This document shows positions 43,434-52,181 of a stretch of 64,000 nucleotides of DNA, in pieces. The notes below the pieces were generated by a model that made no database searches, had not been told where the DNA came from, and saw only the letters and a list, made by a program, of their open reading frames with translations. The stretch is from CAYFWF01 sp964346815 (GTDB lineage Bacteria > Acidobacteriota > Aminicenantia > Aminicenantales > Aminicenantaceae): contig CAYFWF010000005.1 of assembly GCA_964346815.1 (NCBI GenBank), positions 1 through 64,000 of the forward strand. The letters are read 5' to 3'. The position numbers were made by a program, and so were the translations under genes. Within the stretch, counting starts at the first letter, position 1. Each line of letters begins with the position of its first letter.

Positions 43434-44417
43434 TTGAAATTAAAAAAGATGTGGCGATTATTGATCTTGCCTTCGGTTTTCGTTTTGCTTCTTGCGGGCT
43501 GCAGCAAGGAAGGGCCTACGGATAGCTCTGAAGACTCTGTGCTTCAGGAGGCGATGAAAAACGTGACGATCCTCCGTGTCCAGGATTCGTATTACGCCAA
43601 TTCGGATTTCGAGAGATACCTTCAGTTGACTATTGGAGGAGAATACCAAAGCCTTTCCGATATTTCGTTGAGTCGTGTTTTCGACAATTTTATAGAAGAA
43701 AAAATCTTGTTGGCAGCTGCGCGAGAGCAAGAAATATCCTTGTCTTGGGAAGAGAAGAAAGAATATTTGGCAAAACAAAAAAATGAGTCTATGAATGATG
43801 AAAACAGTCAACCATTGGGCGAGGAAGAGATGAGTTTGCTGTTGGATCAACTGCTTGTCGAGAAATACACGTTCTCTCTGGTTAAGGACATCGAAGTGAC
43901 GGAAAAAGAAATAGAAGATTACTACGCTCAACACAAAAGGGAGTTCTTGCTCCAAGAGAGAGTGGAAGTGAGCCAGATATTGCTTCCGAATGAAGAAAAA
44001 GCTGTGGAGATTCTGGAGAGAGTGAAAGATACCACAGCAGAGGATTTCAAGAAAGTCGCTCAGGCAGAATCAATCGGTGTCGAGGCGTCCAGAGGAGGCA
44101 AAATGGGAATTTTTGAGATGGGACAGCTTCCTTCCGAGATGGAACAGGCCATCTTTTCGTTGGACCAAGGGGAAGTGAGTCCTGTATTGGAATCTTCCTA
44201 CGGATATCATATCTTCAGATTGGATGCCAAGCATGAACCTGAGCTGATTCCACAGGGAAAAGCATCTTCTTCCATTAGGATGAAGATCCTCAGCAAAGAA
44301 ATCAAAGATCATCTCTCTCGTCACGTCGAGGATTTGAAGAATTCCCTCGATTGGGATTTTTTCCCAAACAACTTGTATTTTCAGTATCAAAGGACATTAG
44401 ATGAATCGATCACATAA
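43434..44417 (+). CDS. PpiC/SurA-type peptidyl-prolyl isomerase lipoprotein
   Basis: A 327-residue periplasmic lipoprotein: LLLAGCSKEG gives a clean lipobox with Cys23. A helical chaperone part (about residues 30-160) precedes a parvulin domain (about 170-290, with RVEVSQILLPNEEKAVEIL, GGKMGIFEMGQLP and SSYGYHIFRLDAK). It should fold or prevent aggregation of outer-membrane proteins, as in PrsA/PpiD-like proteins. It starts with TTG, AGGTGA just upstream. Its last 17 bases overlap the SurA-like gene. Confidence 0.87.
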   Translation: MKLKKMWRLLILPSVFVLLLAGCSKEGPTDSSEDSVLQEAMKNVTILRVQDSYYANSDFERYLQLTIGGEYQSLSDISLSRVFDNFIEEKILLAAAREQEISLSWEEKKEYLAKQKNESMNDENSQPLGEEEMSLLLDQLLVEKYTFSLVKDIEVTEKEIEDYYAQHKREFLLQERVEVSQILLPNEEKAVEILERVKDTTAEDFKKVAQAESIGVEASRGGKMGIFEMGQLPSEMEQAIFSLDQGEVSPVLESSYGYHIFRLDAKHEPELIPQGKASSSIRMKILSKEIKDHLSRHVEDLKNSLDWDFFPNNLYFQYQRTLDESIT

Positions 44418-45378
44418 GTGCGTTGTTTTGGCTGCTGTGCTGCTCACGGCAGCGGTGCTTTATAGTCAGGAGATCGTTGAGGCCATTGTGGCGATTGTGA
44501 ATGATGAAATCATCACGCTTTCCGAGTACAAAGCAGAGCATGAAGCGCTTTACACTTTCCTTCGTTCGCAGCTCAAAGGAGAGGAATTTGATAAACAGTA
44601 CACAGCGCAAAGGAAAGAGCTGCTGGACAGGATGATAACAGAACGGCTGCTTCTCCAGGAAGCGAGAAAGAGTGATCTGAATATCGAGGAACAGCTCAGG
44701 ATGTACATAGACAACATCAAAGCTCAAAACGACATCGGATCGGATGAGGAACTGAGACGCATGATGGCGCAGCAGGGCATCGATTTTGAAGCATGGAAAG
44801 AACAGCAGAAAAGAGGATTGCTTCAGCAAGCCGTGGTATTCAATGAGGTGGGCAGAAACATCTCGATCGATGAAACGGATGTGATCAATTACTACGATCA
44901 ACATCCCGATGAATTCACTGAACCAACAGAGTATAGAATAAGAGCCATCTTCGTTTCATCCGAAGATAAAAGTGAAGACGAGGCGCGGATGAAGATGGAG
45001 GAAATAGATGAGAAGCTCGCTGCTGGAGAAGATATGGCTGCACTGGCCGGGCAGTATTCCGAGGGGCCTGAAAAAGAATCTCAGGGGGACTTAGGAACGT
45101 TCAAAGAAGGTGAGCTGGCAGATCCACTCCAAAAGGCTGTGGAAAATTTAGAGGTAGGTGGTGTGACTTCCTGGATCCAGATGCCGAACGGATGGTTTCG
45201 GATCAAGCTGGAGGCGAAGAAGGAAAGCCGGCTCAAGCCATTTGAGGAAGTCAGAGAAAAGATCGAAGACATGCTTTTCAATCAAGAACAGCAGAAGAGG
45301 GTCCGAGAATATTTGGAAGAGCTCAAGAAGCGCAGCTATATAAAGATCTTGATTTCCGATCCTCTGAGATACAGGTGA
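44401..45378 (+). CDS. SurA-like periplasmic chaperone
   Basis: A 325-residue secreted peptidyl-prolyl isomerase. Signal peptide CVVLAAVLLTAAVLYSQ; then the SurA N-domain (VEAIVAIVNDEIITLSEYKA, the usual opening), a helical body, and one parvulin domain (about residues 175-275, with EYRIRAIFVSS and SQGDLGTFKEGELADPLQKA). SurA normally has two parvulin domains; one is the common variant outside proteobacteria. It overlaps the preceding isomerase gene, so both chaperones are made together, downstream of mfd. Its stop is one base from that of the convergent decarboxylase. Confidence 0.87.
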   Translation: MNRSHKCVVLAAVLLTAAVLYSQEIVEAIVAIVNDEIITLSEYKAEHEALYTFLRSQLKGEEFDKQYTAQRKELLDRMITERLLLQEARKSDLNIEEQLRMYIDNIKAQNDIGSDEELRRMMAQQGIDFEAWKEQQKRGLLQQAVVFNEVGRNISIDETDVINYYDQHPDEFTEPTEYRIRAIFVSSEDKSEDEARMKMEEIDEKLAAGEDMAALAGQYSEGPEKESQGDLGTFKEGELADPLQKAVENLEVGGVTSWIQMPNGWFRIKLEAKKESRLKPFEEVREKIEDMLFNQEQQKRVREYLEELKKRSYIKILISDPLRYR

Positions 45379-45379
45379 A

Positions 45380-45931
45380 TCAGGGAATCATGATGGCTGC
45401 GGCAAATGCAGTGGTCCAGAATCCCTTTTTTCCCCTGGCAATTTGGGTGATGTGTTGGGTCCTTACCTGTAAGGTTTTTGTTATTTCATAAACGCTCTTT
45501 TCCTCGTTCCAGATTTGCTTCATGTCGAAATCTCTCCCTAAAGTCGTGGCAAGCATGTCTGCCGCTAGATCCTCAGCATATTGACCGGCCTCTTTTTCAC
45601 CCTGTCCAAAACTGTGGTGCTCGGACAGATAGCCGTATTGGCTTGAATCGTTCGGGAGAGCCAGACCGATAGATGCAGAGATAAGACGGTGGGCTTCGTT
45701 TGTGGCGTTTTCACTCATAACGAGAAAGAGAATCTGGCCGGGCTTCAGGAGCTTTATCCCTTCTCTCCTGGATATCAACCGGCAATGGGGGGGGAATATG
45801 CTTGATATCTTAACGAGGTTAAAGGGAGCGATGGATGCGTCTCTCAGCGCTTGTTCCAAGCTGGCCAGTTTTTCTTTATGCTGCCCTTTTCCCCTGGTCA
45901 AGAAGATCCGAGAAGGGATGATTCTATCCAT
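45380..45931 (-). CDS. Pyruvoyl-dependent arginine decarboxylase
   Basis: A 183-residue proenzyme that makes agmatine from arginine. FNLVKISSIFPP contains the self-cleavage site: chain cleavage between Ser43 and Ser44 would turn Ser44 into the pyruvoyl group. The rest matches the family: LVMSENATNEAHRLISASIG, SQYGYLSEHHSFGQ and FDMKQIWNEEKSVYEI. This is the archaeal/chlamydial type, not the PLP enzyme. It follows a membrane-anchored gene by nine bases in the same direction. No agmatinase or spermidine synthase is in the window. Confidence 0.9.
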   Translation of the reverse strand: MDRIIPSRIFLTRGKGQHKEKLASLEQALRDASIAPFNLVKISSIFPPHCRLISRREGIKLLKPGQILFLVMSENATNEAHRLISASIGLALPNDSSQYGYLSEHHSFGQGEKEAGQYAEDLAADMLATTLGRDFDMKQIWNEEKSVYEITKTLQVRTQHITQIARGKKGFWTTAFAAAIMIP

Positions 45932-45940
45932 ACAGAGGAC

Positions 45941-46516
45941 CTACTTTTTATCATCTTTCTTTGGCTTTTCTCCCTCCTTCTCATAGGGTTCAGGCTCTTT
46001 AAAATCGATTTTTTTAGCGACTTCCCATTCGCCAACCGGAATATATTGGGAACCCTGCGATTTGGCGAAGAGTTTGACATCGACGACTTTTGATTTGAAA
46101 AAGGCGCTGCTTTTGAAATGCTCGAGGTTGGTGCCCTCAAACCCGAAGTTGCTTTTAATGAGAATGGTCTCGCTGGTCTCTCCAGGCATAAGGGGTTCTC
46201 CCCGGAGGGCCTGCAGGAATCCATCTCCCAGGTTTGAAATTTCATCACGGACCTTGAAATTAGCGTTGAAGTAGAGATATTTTAAAGGCTTGTCCGAGAC
46301 ATTCTTGATTTTGAAGGATATCGCTGGAACAAGTTTGAGTTTTGGAGGCCAAGGTTGATAGGTCTTTTCCACCCACTTTGTCTCGACATCCAGAATCTCG
46401 AATGAGCCTTCCAATTCTTGGTGGGACATAGTTTTCAACAAACCGGTGAAGTGAGCCACAGCAAAGACGATAACACCGAGTATGATAATAGCAAGGATAA
46501 GTTGCCAATTTTTCAT
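45941..46516 (-). CDS. Membrane-anchored beta-sandwich protein, unknown
   Basis: A 191-residue protein with one N-terminal helix (LILAIIILGVIVFAVAHFTG) and an extracytoplasmic beta-rich domain (about residues 35-175). The phrase VPAISFKIKNVSDKPLKYLY and RGEPLMPGETSETILIKS recall FxLxN-type sandwiches. The tail is lysine-rich (KEGEKPKKDDKK). GGAGG six bases before the ATG and a promoter at 46542-46570 support the gene. It is co-transcribed with the arginine decarboxylase, but a functional link is not evident. Confidence 0.72.
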   Translation of the reverse strand: MKNWQLILAIIILGVIVFAVAHFTGLLKTMSHQELEGSFEILDVETKWVEKTYQPWPPKLKLVPAISFKIKNVSDKPLKYLYFNANFKVRDEISNLGDGFLQALRGEPLMPGETSETILIKSNFGFEGTNLEHFKSSAFFKSKVVDVKLFAKSQGSQYIPVGEWEVAKKIDFKEPEPYEKEGEKPKKDDKK

Positions 46517-46541
46517 TGCATTCCTCCTTCTTACCTACTTT

Positions 46542-46570
46542 AATATAATGGAAGAGAGGATTTTAATCAA
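46542..46570 (-). promoter_or_regulatory. Promoter of the beta-sandwich/decarboxylase pair
   Basis: TTGATT (46570-46565), 17 bases, TATATT (46547-46542) on the minus strand. On the plus strand the same bases contain TATAAT (46544-46549), which may serve the divergent membrane protein at 46577. Confidence 0.55.
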
Positions 46571-46576
46571 ATCATA

Positions 46577-47491
46577 ATGAAAGACAAACTGCTGCGTGCG
46601 AATCTTTACGTAGGGCTGACAGCCTTCCTTGCTTCCACTCTACTGCTTATACTGAAGAGTTCATTTATGAAAACATGGTTCTTCTGTTTTGCATGGTGGT
46701 CTTTCATTCTTTTCCTTGACAGTCTCAACTACAGAATTCGGGGGTCCTCTCCCCTATCTGATTCTCTCAGTAATTTTTTCCTTATGGCCTATGTGTCAGT
46801 TTTTGTCTGGATTGTTTTTGAATTCTTTAATCTTCGGATGAAAAACTGGAGTTATCACAGTCTGCCTCTTAACACACCAGAAAGATGGGCCGGTTACTTT
46901 GTGGCCTTTGCAAGCGTGATTCCTGCACTCCGAGAGCTTTCGCTTTTTTTTATGCAGTTTTTAAAGGGGAAAAAATTGTCTCTCTTCAGGGTCCAGCCCA
47001 ATCCTTTGCTGTGCAGAGGATCAATCTTGTTCGGGCTGGTATCGATTTGTTTGGTATTGCTGTGGCCCCGCGTCTTCTTCCCTTTGCCCTGGATATGTTT
47101 TCTTTTCTTGCTCGATCCCATCAACTACAGAAGAAAGAATGATTCCCTTCTGAGAAGCTTTGAGCAAGGCGATTGGACCCGGATCTGGTCTTGGGTTTTT
47201 GCCGGCCTGGCCGCAGGAATTTTCTGGGAAATGTGGAATTTCTGGGCCGGATCTCACTGGGAGTATTCACTTCCGTATTTGGATTTTGGCAGAGTTTTCC
47301 ATATGCCGGTTTTGGGTTACACCGGTTTCCTGCCCTTCGCTCTCGAGGCCTTCGAGATTTCCACTTTTTTTTCAGATTTAAAAGAAAAACTTCGAGGAAA
47401 GAAATCGGTCGAAATTTTGATCTTGATAATCCTGGGATTGTCGTGCTTGGCCGGATTCTATCTGATCGATCGTTTTACACTCGCCGGATAG
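46577..47491 (+). CDS. Internally duplicated multi-pass membrane protein
   Basis: A 304-residue polytopic protein, unknown function, with about ten hydrophobic segments. Two halves resemble each other: LFLDSLNYRIRGSSPLSDSL / LLDPINYRRKNDSLLRS, then VFEFFNLRMKNWSYHSLPL / WEMWNFWAGSHWEYSLPYL, then WAGYFVAFASVIPALRE / VLGYTGFLPFALEAFE. This is a fused tandem duplication. The repeated D-x-x-NYR and N-x(6-7)-W-x-Y motifs may form a site at a pseudo-two-fold axis. TATAAT lies about 28 bases upstream; the ribosome site is weak. No transporter or enzyme family is recognised. Confidence 0.78.
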   Translation: MKDKLLRANLYVGLTAFLASTLLLILKSSFMKTWFFCFAWWSFILFLDSLNYRIRGSSPLSDSLSNFFLMAYVSVFVWIVFEFFNLRMKNWSYHSLPLNTPERWAGYFVAFASVIPALRELSLFFMQFLKGKKLSLFRVQPNPLLCRGSILFGLVSICLVLLWPRVFFPLPWICFLFLLDPINYRRKNDSLLRSFEQGDWTRIWSWVFAGLAAGIFWEMWNFWAGSHWEYSLPYLDFGRVFHMPVLGYTGFLPFALEAFEISTFFSDLKEKLRGKKSVEILILIILGLSCLAGFYLIDRFTLAG

Positions 47492-47540
47492 ACCCATAAA
47501 CCTCCCCTCCGGAGAAGAACGGCAATTGCTTTAGAGCTTC

Positions 47541-48719
47541 TTACCGCACGACCTTGGAGATAAAAACAGGCTCTATCCCGTATTCGTCGACAAGATGGAA
47601 ATTTTCCTTGAGCACTTTTATAGTTTCTGGCAAAGGATGGCATATACCGACAGCCGTCCCATTTCTCTGGGCCAGGGTGAAGAGTTCGATAAGCTTTTCT
47701 TTTATGGAGTCTTCGTCGAGTTCGACATCGAGAAAAACATGTCTTTCGGCTGAGGGGATGTCGAGTCGACGGGCGAGCTCGTAGGCTACGGTATCGCTTG
47801 TCGTTCGGCTGTCAATAAAGAAAAGATTTCTTTCCTTTAACCGTTGAAGAATGGTATACATCATGGAATCATCGGGAGTGATCTTGGATCCCATATGATT
47901 GTTGACGCCGTTGATGTAGGGGACCTGAGCGAGATTGTTGTCTAGCACCTCGATGACCTCTTGAAAGCTCATCCCTGAATGAATCAAGCCCGGTGTGTTG
48001 CTGTTTTCTCCCTCATTATTGAGTGATTCTAAGGGGAGATGGAGGAGGATTTCAAAACCGCTCTGGTGGGCAAGTCGAGCGGTTTCTTCGCTCAGGGGGC
48101 TGTAGGGAAGGATAGCCACAGTTATGGGCTTCTGGATGCTGAGGATGTCGTAGATAGAGTCCAAGCTGTATCCCATATCGTCCATGATAAGAGCGACTTT
48201 AGGTTTAGGCTCTGGAGTGAAGATTCTTTGAGCCGTTTCAGTGAGTGCTTTTTCGCAGGAAAAGAGGATGGTGAGTCCCTTTCCCTGGGAGTCCAGGACT
48301 TCCCAGAGAAAATATTTGTTTTCCTCATCCTCTTGTTCCTCCGTTTTTAAAATCGAAACCCTGGCATTCTCCAAATCTTGTTTCAATCCAGGCTGGAGGA
48401 GATTGTATTCAGACAGAGTGAGGTCAACTTTGAGATGATCCTGGTCGCTTTTGTCTTTGAATCGGCTGATAGCAGAATTTGGAATTCCCTGGATGGAAAG
48501 ATGATCCAGGACGATAGCGCCCGCACTGGGAAAAATCTCTTTGACTTTTTCTGCTTTCGGTTCAGCAAACAGAGAGACCAGGTGGGATTTTTCTCCTTTT
48601 TTCCAATTGAAATAATCTAGGCCTATGATCGAAATAACAGCTAGGAGGCAAAAGGCGACATATATGATCCGAGGAGATTTCAGATCCTGGATTCCCTTGA
48701 GCGGCCTGCTCGTTCTCAT
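47541..48719 (-). CDS. Divergent polysaccharide deacetylase (YibQ-like)
   Basis: A 392-residue periplasmic protein. One N-terminal anchor (IIYVAFCLLAVISIIGLDYF) is followed by a 120-residue linker domain and a NodB-like barrel from about residue 175: VALIMDDMGYSLDSIYDIL, LLHLPLESLNNEG, NNHMGSKIT and FFIDSRTTSDTVAYELA. The DDxGY and HLPLE motifs are those of the YibQ (DUF610) family. This family sits beside envC and an S41 peptidase gene in many proteobacteria, the same order as here. Three bases separate it from the S41 gene. Role: cell-wall remodelling at division, substrate unknown. Confidence 0.86.
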   Translation of the reverse strand: MRTSRPLKGIQDLKSPRIIYVAFCLLAVISIIGLDYFNWKKGEKSHLVSLFAEPKAEKVKEIFPSAGAIVLDHLSIQGIPNSAISRFKDKSDQDHLKVDLTLSEYNLLQPGLKQDLENARVSILKTEEQEDEENKYFLWEVLDSQGKGLTILFSCEKALTETAQRIFTPEPKPKVALIMDDMGYSLDSIYDILSIQKPITVAILPYSPLSEETARLAHQSGFEILLHLPLESLNNEGENSNTPGLIHSGMSFQEVIEVLDNNLAQVPYINGVNNHMGSKITPDDSMMYTILQRLKERNLFFIDSRTTSDTVAYELARRLDIPSAERHVFLDVELDEDSIKEKLIELFTLAQRNGTAVGICHPLPETIKVLKENFHLVDEYGIEPVFISKVVR

Positions 48720-48722
48720 GGA

Positions 48723-49865
48723 TTATTTTTTTTGAACGTGCCTTAAGGTGTGTCTGAAATAGAAGTCGGTGCTCTGGTCCTTTTCTGAGATTTTTTCGTC
48801 CGGTTCGATCCCCTTTTCCCACATTTCTTTTCCCTCTGGCAAGTAGAAAATTTTCGAGGTTAAAAGCAATCCGCTTCCATCCTCCAAAGTGAAAAATTCC
48901 TTCTTTGCCACCAGGCCGGGCGTTTTCATCCCTATAATCAGCGCTCTATGGAATTCCTTGAGCACTCCTGCCACAATTTCTGCAGGGCCAATCGTGGCAG
49001 CGTTTGTCCAAAGAATCAAGGGAAGATCCTGAGCCTCAGGTTCCTTGAGGCAGGACAGAAATTCTTTTTTTCCCTCTTTGTCCTGGAGATAGCCGGCCTT
49101 GTCTGTTCGAAGAAACAGGTTTGTGAAATTGAGGGCTTCTCCGATTTCACCTTCATGACAGTTTCTGAGGTCAACGATAAGAGGTTGGGTTCGAGATCTG
49201 AGTCGGCTTATCACTTCTTTTTGAACCTCTTCTGTGCAAGGCGGAAACAATTGGTTGATTTTTAGGATTCCGCTCGTATCTTTGGCTGATGTATAAGTGA
49301 AGGCAGCGTCCTGAAGCAGCTTCCTTTCCACGGTCATCTCTTCGGAGGACTCTCGACGGAGAATTTTCAGTTTAGCAGGCCTCTCTTCAGTGTCTTTGAG
49401 ATACAGGTTGGTTTCCAGCATGCTCAGCATCAACAGGGGCTGACCGTCCATCTCGCTGAGGGCATCGCCGACTTTTATCCCTGCTTTTTCCGCAGGAGAT
49501 TTTTCTTTGATTCCTATGACAACAGGATAAGTCCCGAATTTTTTCATTACGATGATCCCAGGCTCTTTAAAAAAAGTCGAGTCAAGAATTTTGTATTTGT
49601 TCGCATTTTGTGGATCAAGATAGGAGGAGAGAGGATCAAGAGGTCCGATAAGCCCTCTGAAAGCTCCTTTCATCGTCTTGGTTGGATTGGGAGTTTCTAC
49701 ATAATAATCTCTTATCAATTCTGCGACATTTCGCAGAAGGTAGAGATTCCTTTCCTGGGAGGAGCTTTGAGCACTGTTGGGAAGAAAGTTTTTAGGGATG
49801 ATGAAAAAAAGGACGGTGGCCGCAAATGCAGTCAAAAGGAGGATTTTTAAATTTTTCTTAGCCAT
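48723..49865 (-). CDS. S41-family pseudo-peptidase (CtpA-like)
   Basis: A 380-residue CtpA homologue with an N-terminal anchor (ILLLTAFAATVLFFIIP), the cap helices (LIRDYYVETPNPTKTMKGAF), a PDZ domain (about residues 100-180, with IKEKSPAEKAGIKVGD) and the S41 core (LIVDLRNCHEGEIGEALNF). The catalytic dyad is gone: the SASASE motif reads TIGPAE, so the nucleophile Ser is Gly293, and the lysine 25 residues on (TFGK) is Leu318 in TPGL. It should bind but not cut substrates. It is flanked by envC-like and yibQ-like genes in one operon. Confidence 0.87.
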   Translation of the reverse strand: MAKKNLKILLLTAFAATVLFFIIPKNFLPNSAQSSSQERNLYLLRNVAELIRDYYVETPNPTKTMKGAFRGLIGPLDPLSSYLDPQNANKYKILDSTFFKEPGIIVMKKFGTYPVVIGIKEKSPAEKAGIKVGDALSEMDGQPLLMLSMLETNLYLKDTEERPAKLKILRRESSEEMTVERKLLQDAAFTYTSAKDTSGILKINQLFPPCTEEVQKEVISRLRSRTQPLIVDLRNCHEGEIGEALNFTNLFLRTDKAGYLQDKEGKKEFLSCLKEPEAQDLPLILWTNAATIGPAEIVAGVLKEFHRALIIGMKTPGLVAKKEFFTLEDGSGLLLTSKIFYLPEGKEMWEKGIEPDEKISEKDQSTDFYFRHTLRHVQKK

Positions 49866-49897
49866 CTTTCAGTCGTGAATGATAGATTTTATCATCT

Positions 49898-51073
49898 TCA
49901 CTCAAGCCATTGCAAGGGATTGACTGGTTCTGTCTTATAGCGAATTTCAAAATAAAGGGTATCCGCTTTTAAAGAAGCGAAATCCCCGACCACACCAATC
50001 GGCTGGCCGGCATTCACGAAGTCTCCTTTCTCGACCATAAATTCTGAACTGAGGTGCCCGTATATAGAAAAATAGGACAAGCCGTGGTCAATGATAACCA
50101 TGTAACCATAACCTGAAGTATAGTCAGCATAAGCGACGCTGCCATCATGTATGGCCTTTACCACCCCATCTCTCTGGGGAGATATTTCTACTCCGTTATT
50201 TTGGGTCTCTGTATTGAAACGGGGATGCCGGCTGGTTCCAAAACGAGTAACGATTTTCCTGGAAGAGAGAGGCCATGGAAGTTTGCCCTTTTTCTCGTAG
50301 AGGGGAATAAGACTCTTAGGGAGCGAAATCTCCTCCCTTTGGAGCTTCTTGATCAAATTCTGGAGCTGCTCGGATCGGTCTTTGAGTTCCTCTAATGTTC
50401 TGAAGTGGGTTTCTTTGTTTCTATCGATTTCTCTGATGAGAGCCTTGTATTTGTTTTCTTGACTCAAGTACTCTTGCTTTTTTTCTTTTGCCTTCTGGAT
50501 CAGTTGAGAGATTTCCAGTTTCTTTTTGTCGAGTTCTTCTTCGGCCTCCTGGAGTTCGTCGAGGGTGGATATGTAGTCCTTGATGATGTTGTCCTCGTAT
50601 TGGGCGAGAAGCCTCAAATTTTTGCTCTCTGAGATAAGCTCTCCGACGTCGTTGACCTGGAACAAAAAATCAAAATAGCTGAATCTTCCAAACTTATACA
50701 GTGTAACGAGGATTTTTTCGATGGATGCTTTCTCTCTGTCCAATTTGTCTCTGAGTTCTGGAATTTTTTCCTGGATCGAAGAAAGTTCCAGATCCGCTTT
50801 CTCCATCTGTGTGCTGTAGAGAGAGAGCTCTTTTTTAATCAGCGTCTTGTTGAGTCCGATTCTATTTAGGCGCGACAAAATAGAAGATTTTTTTCGTTCT
50901 TCCTCGGTGATTTTTTTTCTAATACCCGTGATTTGCTCTGATATTTCGATCAGTCTTTTTTCATACTCTGACACGCTTTGCTGCAAAGAAAAAGACTGAA
51001 TGAAAGAGCTGAGAATGAGAAACGAGGCGAGAAAGGGGATGGAAATGATTATCCTGAGCAAGAATTTTCTCAT
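49898..51073 (-). CDS. EnvC-like murein hydrolase activator (degenerate LytM)
   Basis: A 391-residue periplasmic protein. Signal or anchor IIISIPFLASFLILSSFIQ; two long coiled coils (about 30-125 and 165-250) as in EnvC; C-terminal LytM/M23 domain (about 270-390, with GYGYMVIIDHGLSYFSIYGH). Zinc ligands are lost: the HxGxD motif reads NNGVEI and the final HxH reads LYFEI, so it cannot hydrolyse peptidoglycan. As in E. coli EnvC it should instead activate amidases at the septum. First gene of EnvC/S41/YibQ; promoter at 51093-51121. Confidence 0.88.
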   Translation of the reverse strand: MRKFLLRIIISIPFLASFLILSSFIQSFSLQQSVSEYEKRLIEISEQITGIRKKITEEERKKSSILSRLNRIGLNKTLIKKELSLYSTQMEKADLELSSIQEKIPELRDKLDREKASIEKILVTLYKFGRFSYFDFLFQVNDVGELISESKNLRLLAQYEDNIIKDYISTLDELQEAEEELDKKKLEISQLIQKAKEKKQEYLSQENKYKALIREIDRNKETHFRTLEELKDRSEQLQNLIKKLQREEISLPKSLIPLYEKKGKLPWPLSSRKIVTRFGTSRHPRFNTETQNNGVEISPQRDGVVKAIHDGSVAYADYTSGYGYMVIIDHGLSYFSIYGHLSSEFMVEKGDFVNAGQPIGVVGDFASLKADTLYFEIRYKTEPVNPLQWLE

Positions 51074-51092
51074 CCGGAAAATATTTTATCCT

Positions 51093-51121
51093 ATATACGG
51101 CTTTAAATCCAGATGGTCAAA
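51093..51121 (-). promoter_or_regulatory. Promoter of the envC-like operon
   Basis: TTGACC (51121-51116), 17 bases, TATATA (51098-51093) on the minus strand. The leader to the ATG at 51073 is about 13 bases and has no ribosome site. Confidence 0.5.
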
Positions 51122-51233
51122 ACAGGAGCAAGTATTTTTCAATACGGGTCGAAGGAACCATCGGTTTGAGAGGTCCGTCGCTGAGCGATTTTTCCCCGGA
51201 GGAGGGCTTTACCTGAAAATTGATGCCGAGGTC

Positions 51234-52181
51234 CTATTTTCTCAAAACATAGATCACACCGCCGGCGATACCGATAATCAGAGTGAAGACGAAATCTACG
51301 ATCAGTGAAAATGAAAAGGCGATTTGGGTGGCGATGCCGTATGATCTGAAGATCTCGATAAAAATGACTTCTCTTAGCCCTAAGCCGCTTATTGTCACAG
51401 GAATAGTCAAGATGAGGAGTATAATGGGAATGAAAATGAAATAATCGAGAAGGCGTATGTCCAAGCTGAACGCTTTTCCCGCAAGCCAGTAATGCAGGAT
51501 GACATTGATTTGGAGGAGGAGGGCCCAGAACAGAGCCCATAAGAAGGGAATTCTCTTTTCTTTATAGACCAGGACGATCTTGTGGAATTCCAATGCCTTC
51601 GTCTTGATTTTCAGAAGAACTCCTTTATCCGGCATTTTCAAAAGAAGAATTCTGGCTGCAGGAGTCAAAAAGAGAAAGGCTGCAAACAAACCGAGGAGTC
51701 CCACTAAAAGCGAAATCCAAATGATCGGCAGTCTCCGAGCCATATCGAGGCGGAGCAAAGATGCCGTAAAAGCAAAGACGAGTAGAATAATGATTCCGGT
51801 GAAACGCTCCACCAGAACGATTGCCGAAGATTTAAGCAGAGATTTGGAATATCGTGAGCCATCCCAGATGCGGACCACATCCCCCCCGAAACGTGTAGGC
51901 AGGAAGAGGTTGAAGAAATTCCCTACAAGATAGGATTTTGCTAAAAAACCCAAGGGCACATCATCCCCCTGAGCATGAATCAGGATCTGCCACCTGTGGG
52001 CGCTGATGATAAGCCCCAAGGCGTGGAGAGAGAAGGAAAGAGCCAGCCAGAAGAAGTGGATGTCTTTAAGCGCATCCAGCGCTTCCCGAACGGGAACGAC
52101 TTTGAGGAGGAGATAAACAATGATAGAGAAACTGAAGACAAATTTGAGAGCTATGGTCAGCAGCCCTTTACTTTTTGGCAT
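51234..52181 (-). CDS. Lysylphosphatidylglycerol-synthase-type TM (flippase-like) protein
   Basis: A 315-residue membrane protein of the UPF0104/AglD/LPG-synthase-TM family with about eight helices. FFNLFLPTRFGGDVVRIWDG is the family signature (N-x-x-LP-x-x-x-GGD-x-R), and IPVTISGLGLREVIFIEIF the C-terminal one. Relatives flip or help transfer lipid-linked groups. It overlaps the start of... it begins 14 bases inside the 3' end of the upstream AGCS symporter gene, so the two are coupled, though a shared role is not obvious. Confidence 0.83.
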   Translation of the reverse strand: MPKSKGLLTIALKFVFSFSIIVYLLLKVVPVREALDALKDIHFFWLALSFSLHALGLIISAHRWQILIHAQGDDVPLGFLAKSYLVGNFFNLFLPTRFGGDVVRIWDGSRYSKSLLKSSAIVLVERFTGIIILLVFAFTASLLRLDMARRLPIIWISLLVGLLGLFAAFLFLTPAARILLLKMPDKGVLLKIKTKALEFHKIVLVYKEKRIPFLWALFWALLLQINVILHYWLAGKAFSLDIRLLDYFIFIPIILLILTIPVTISGLGLREVIFIEIFRSYGIATQIAFSFSLIVDFVFTLIIGIAGGVIYVLRK

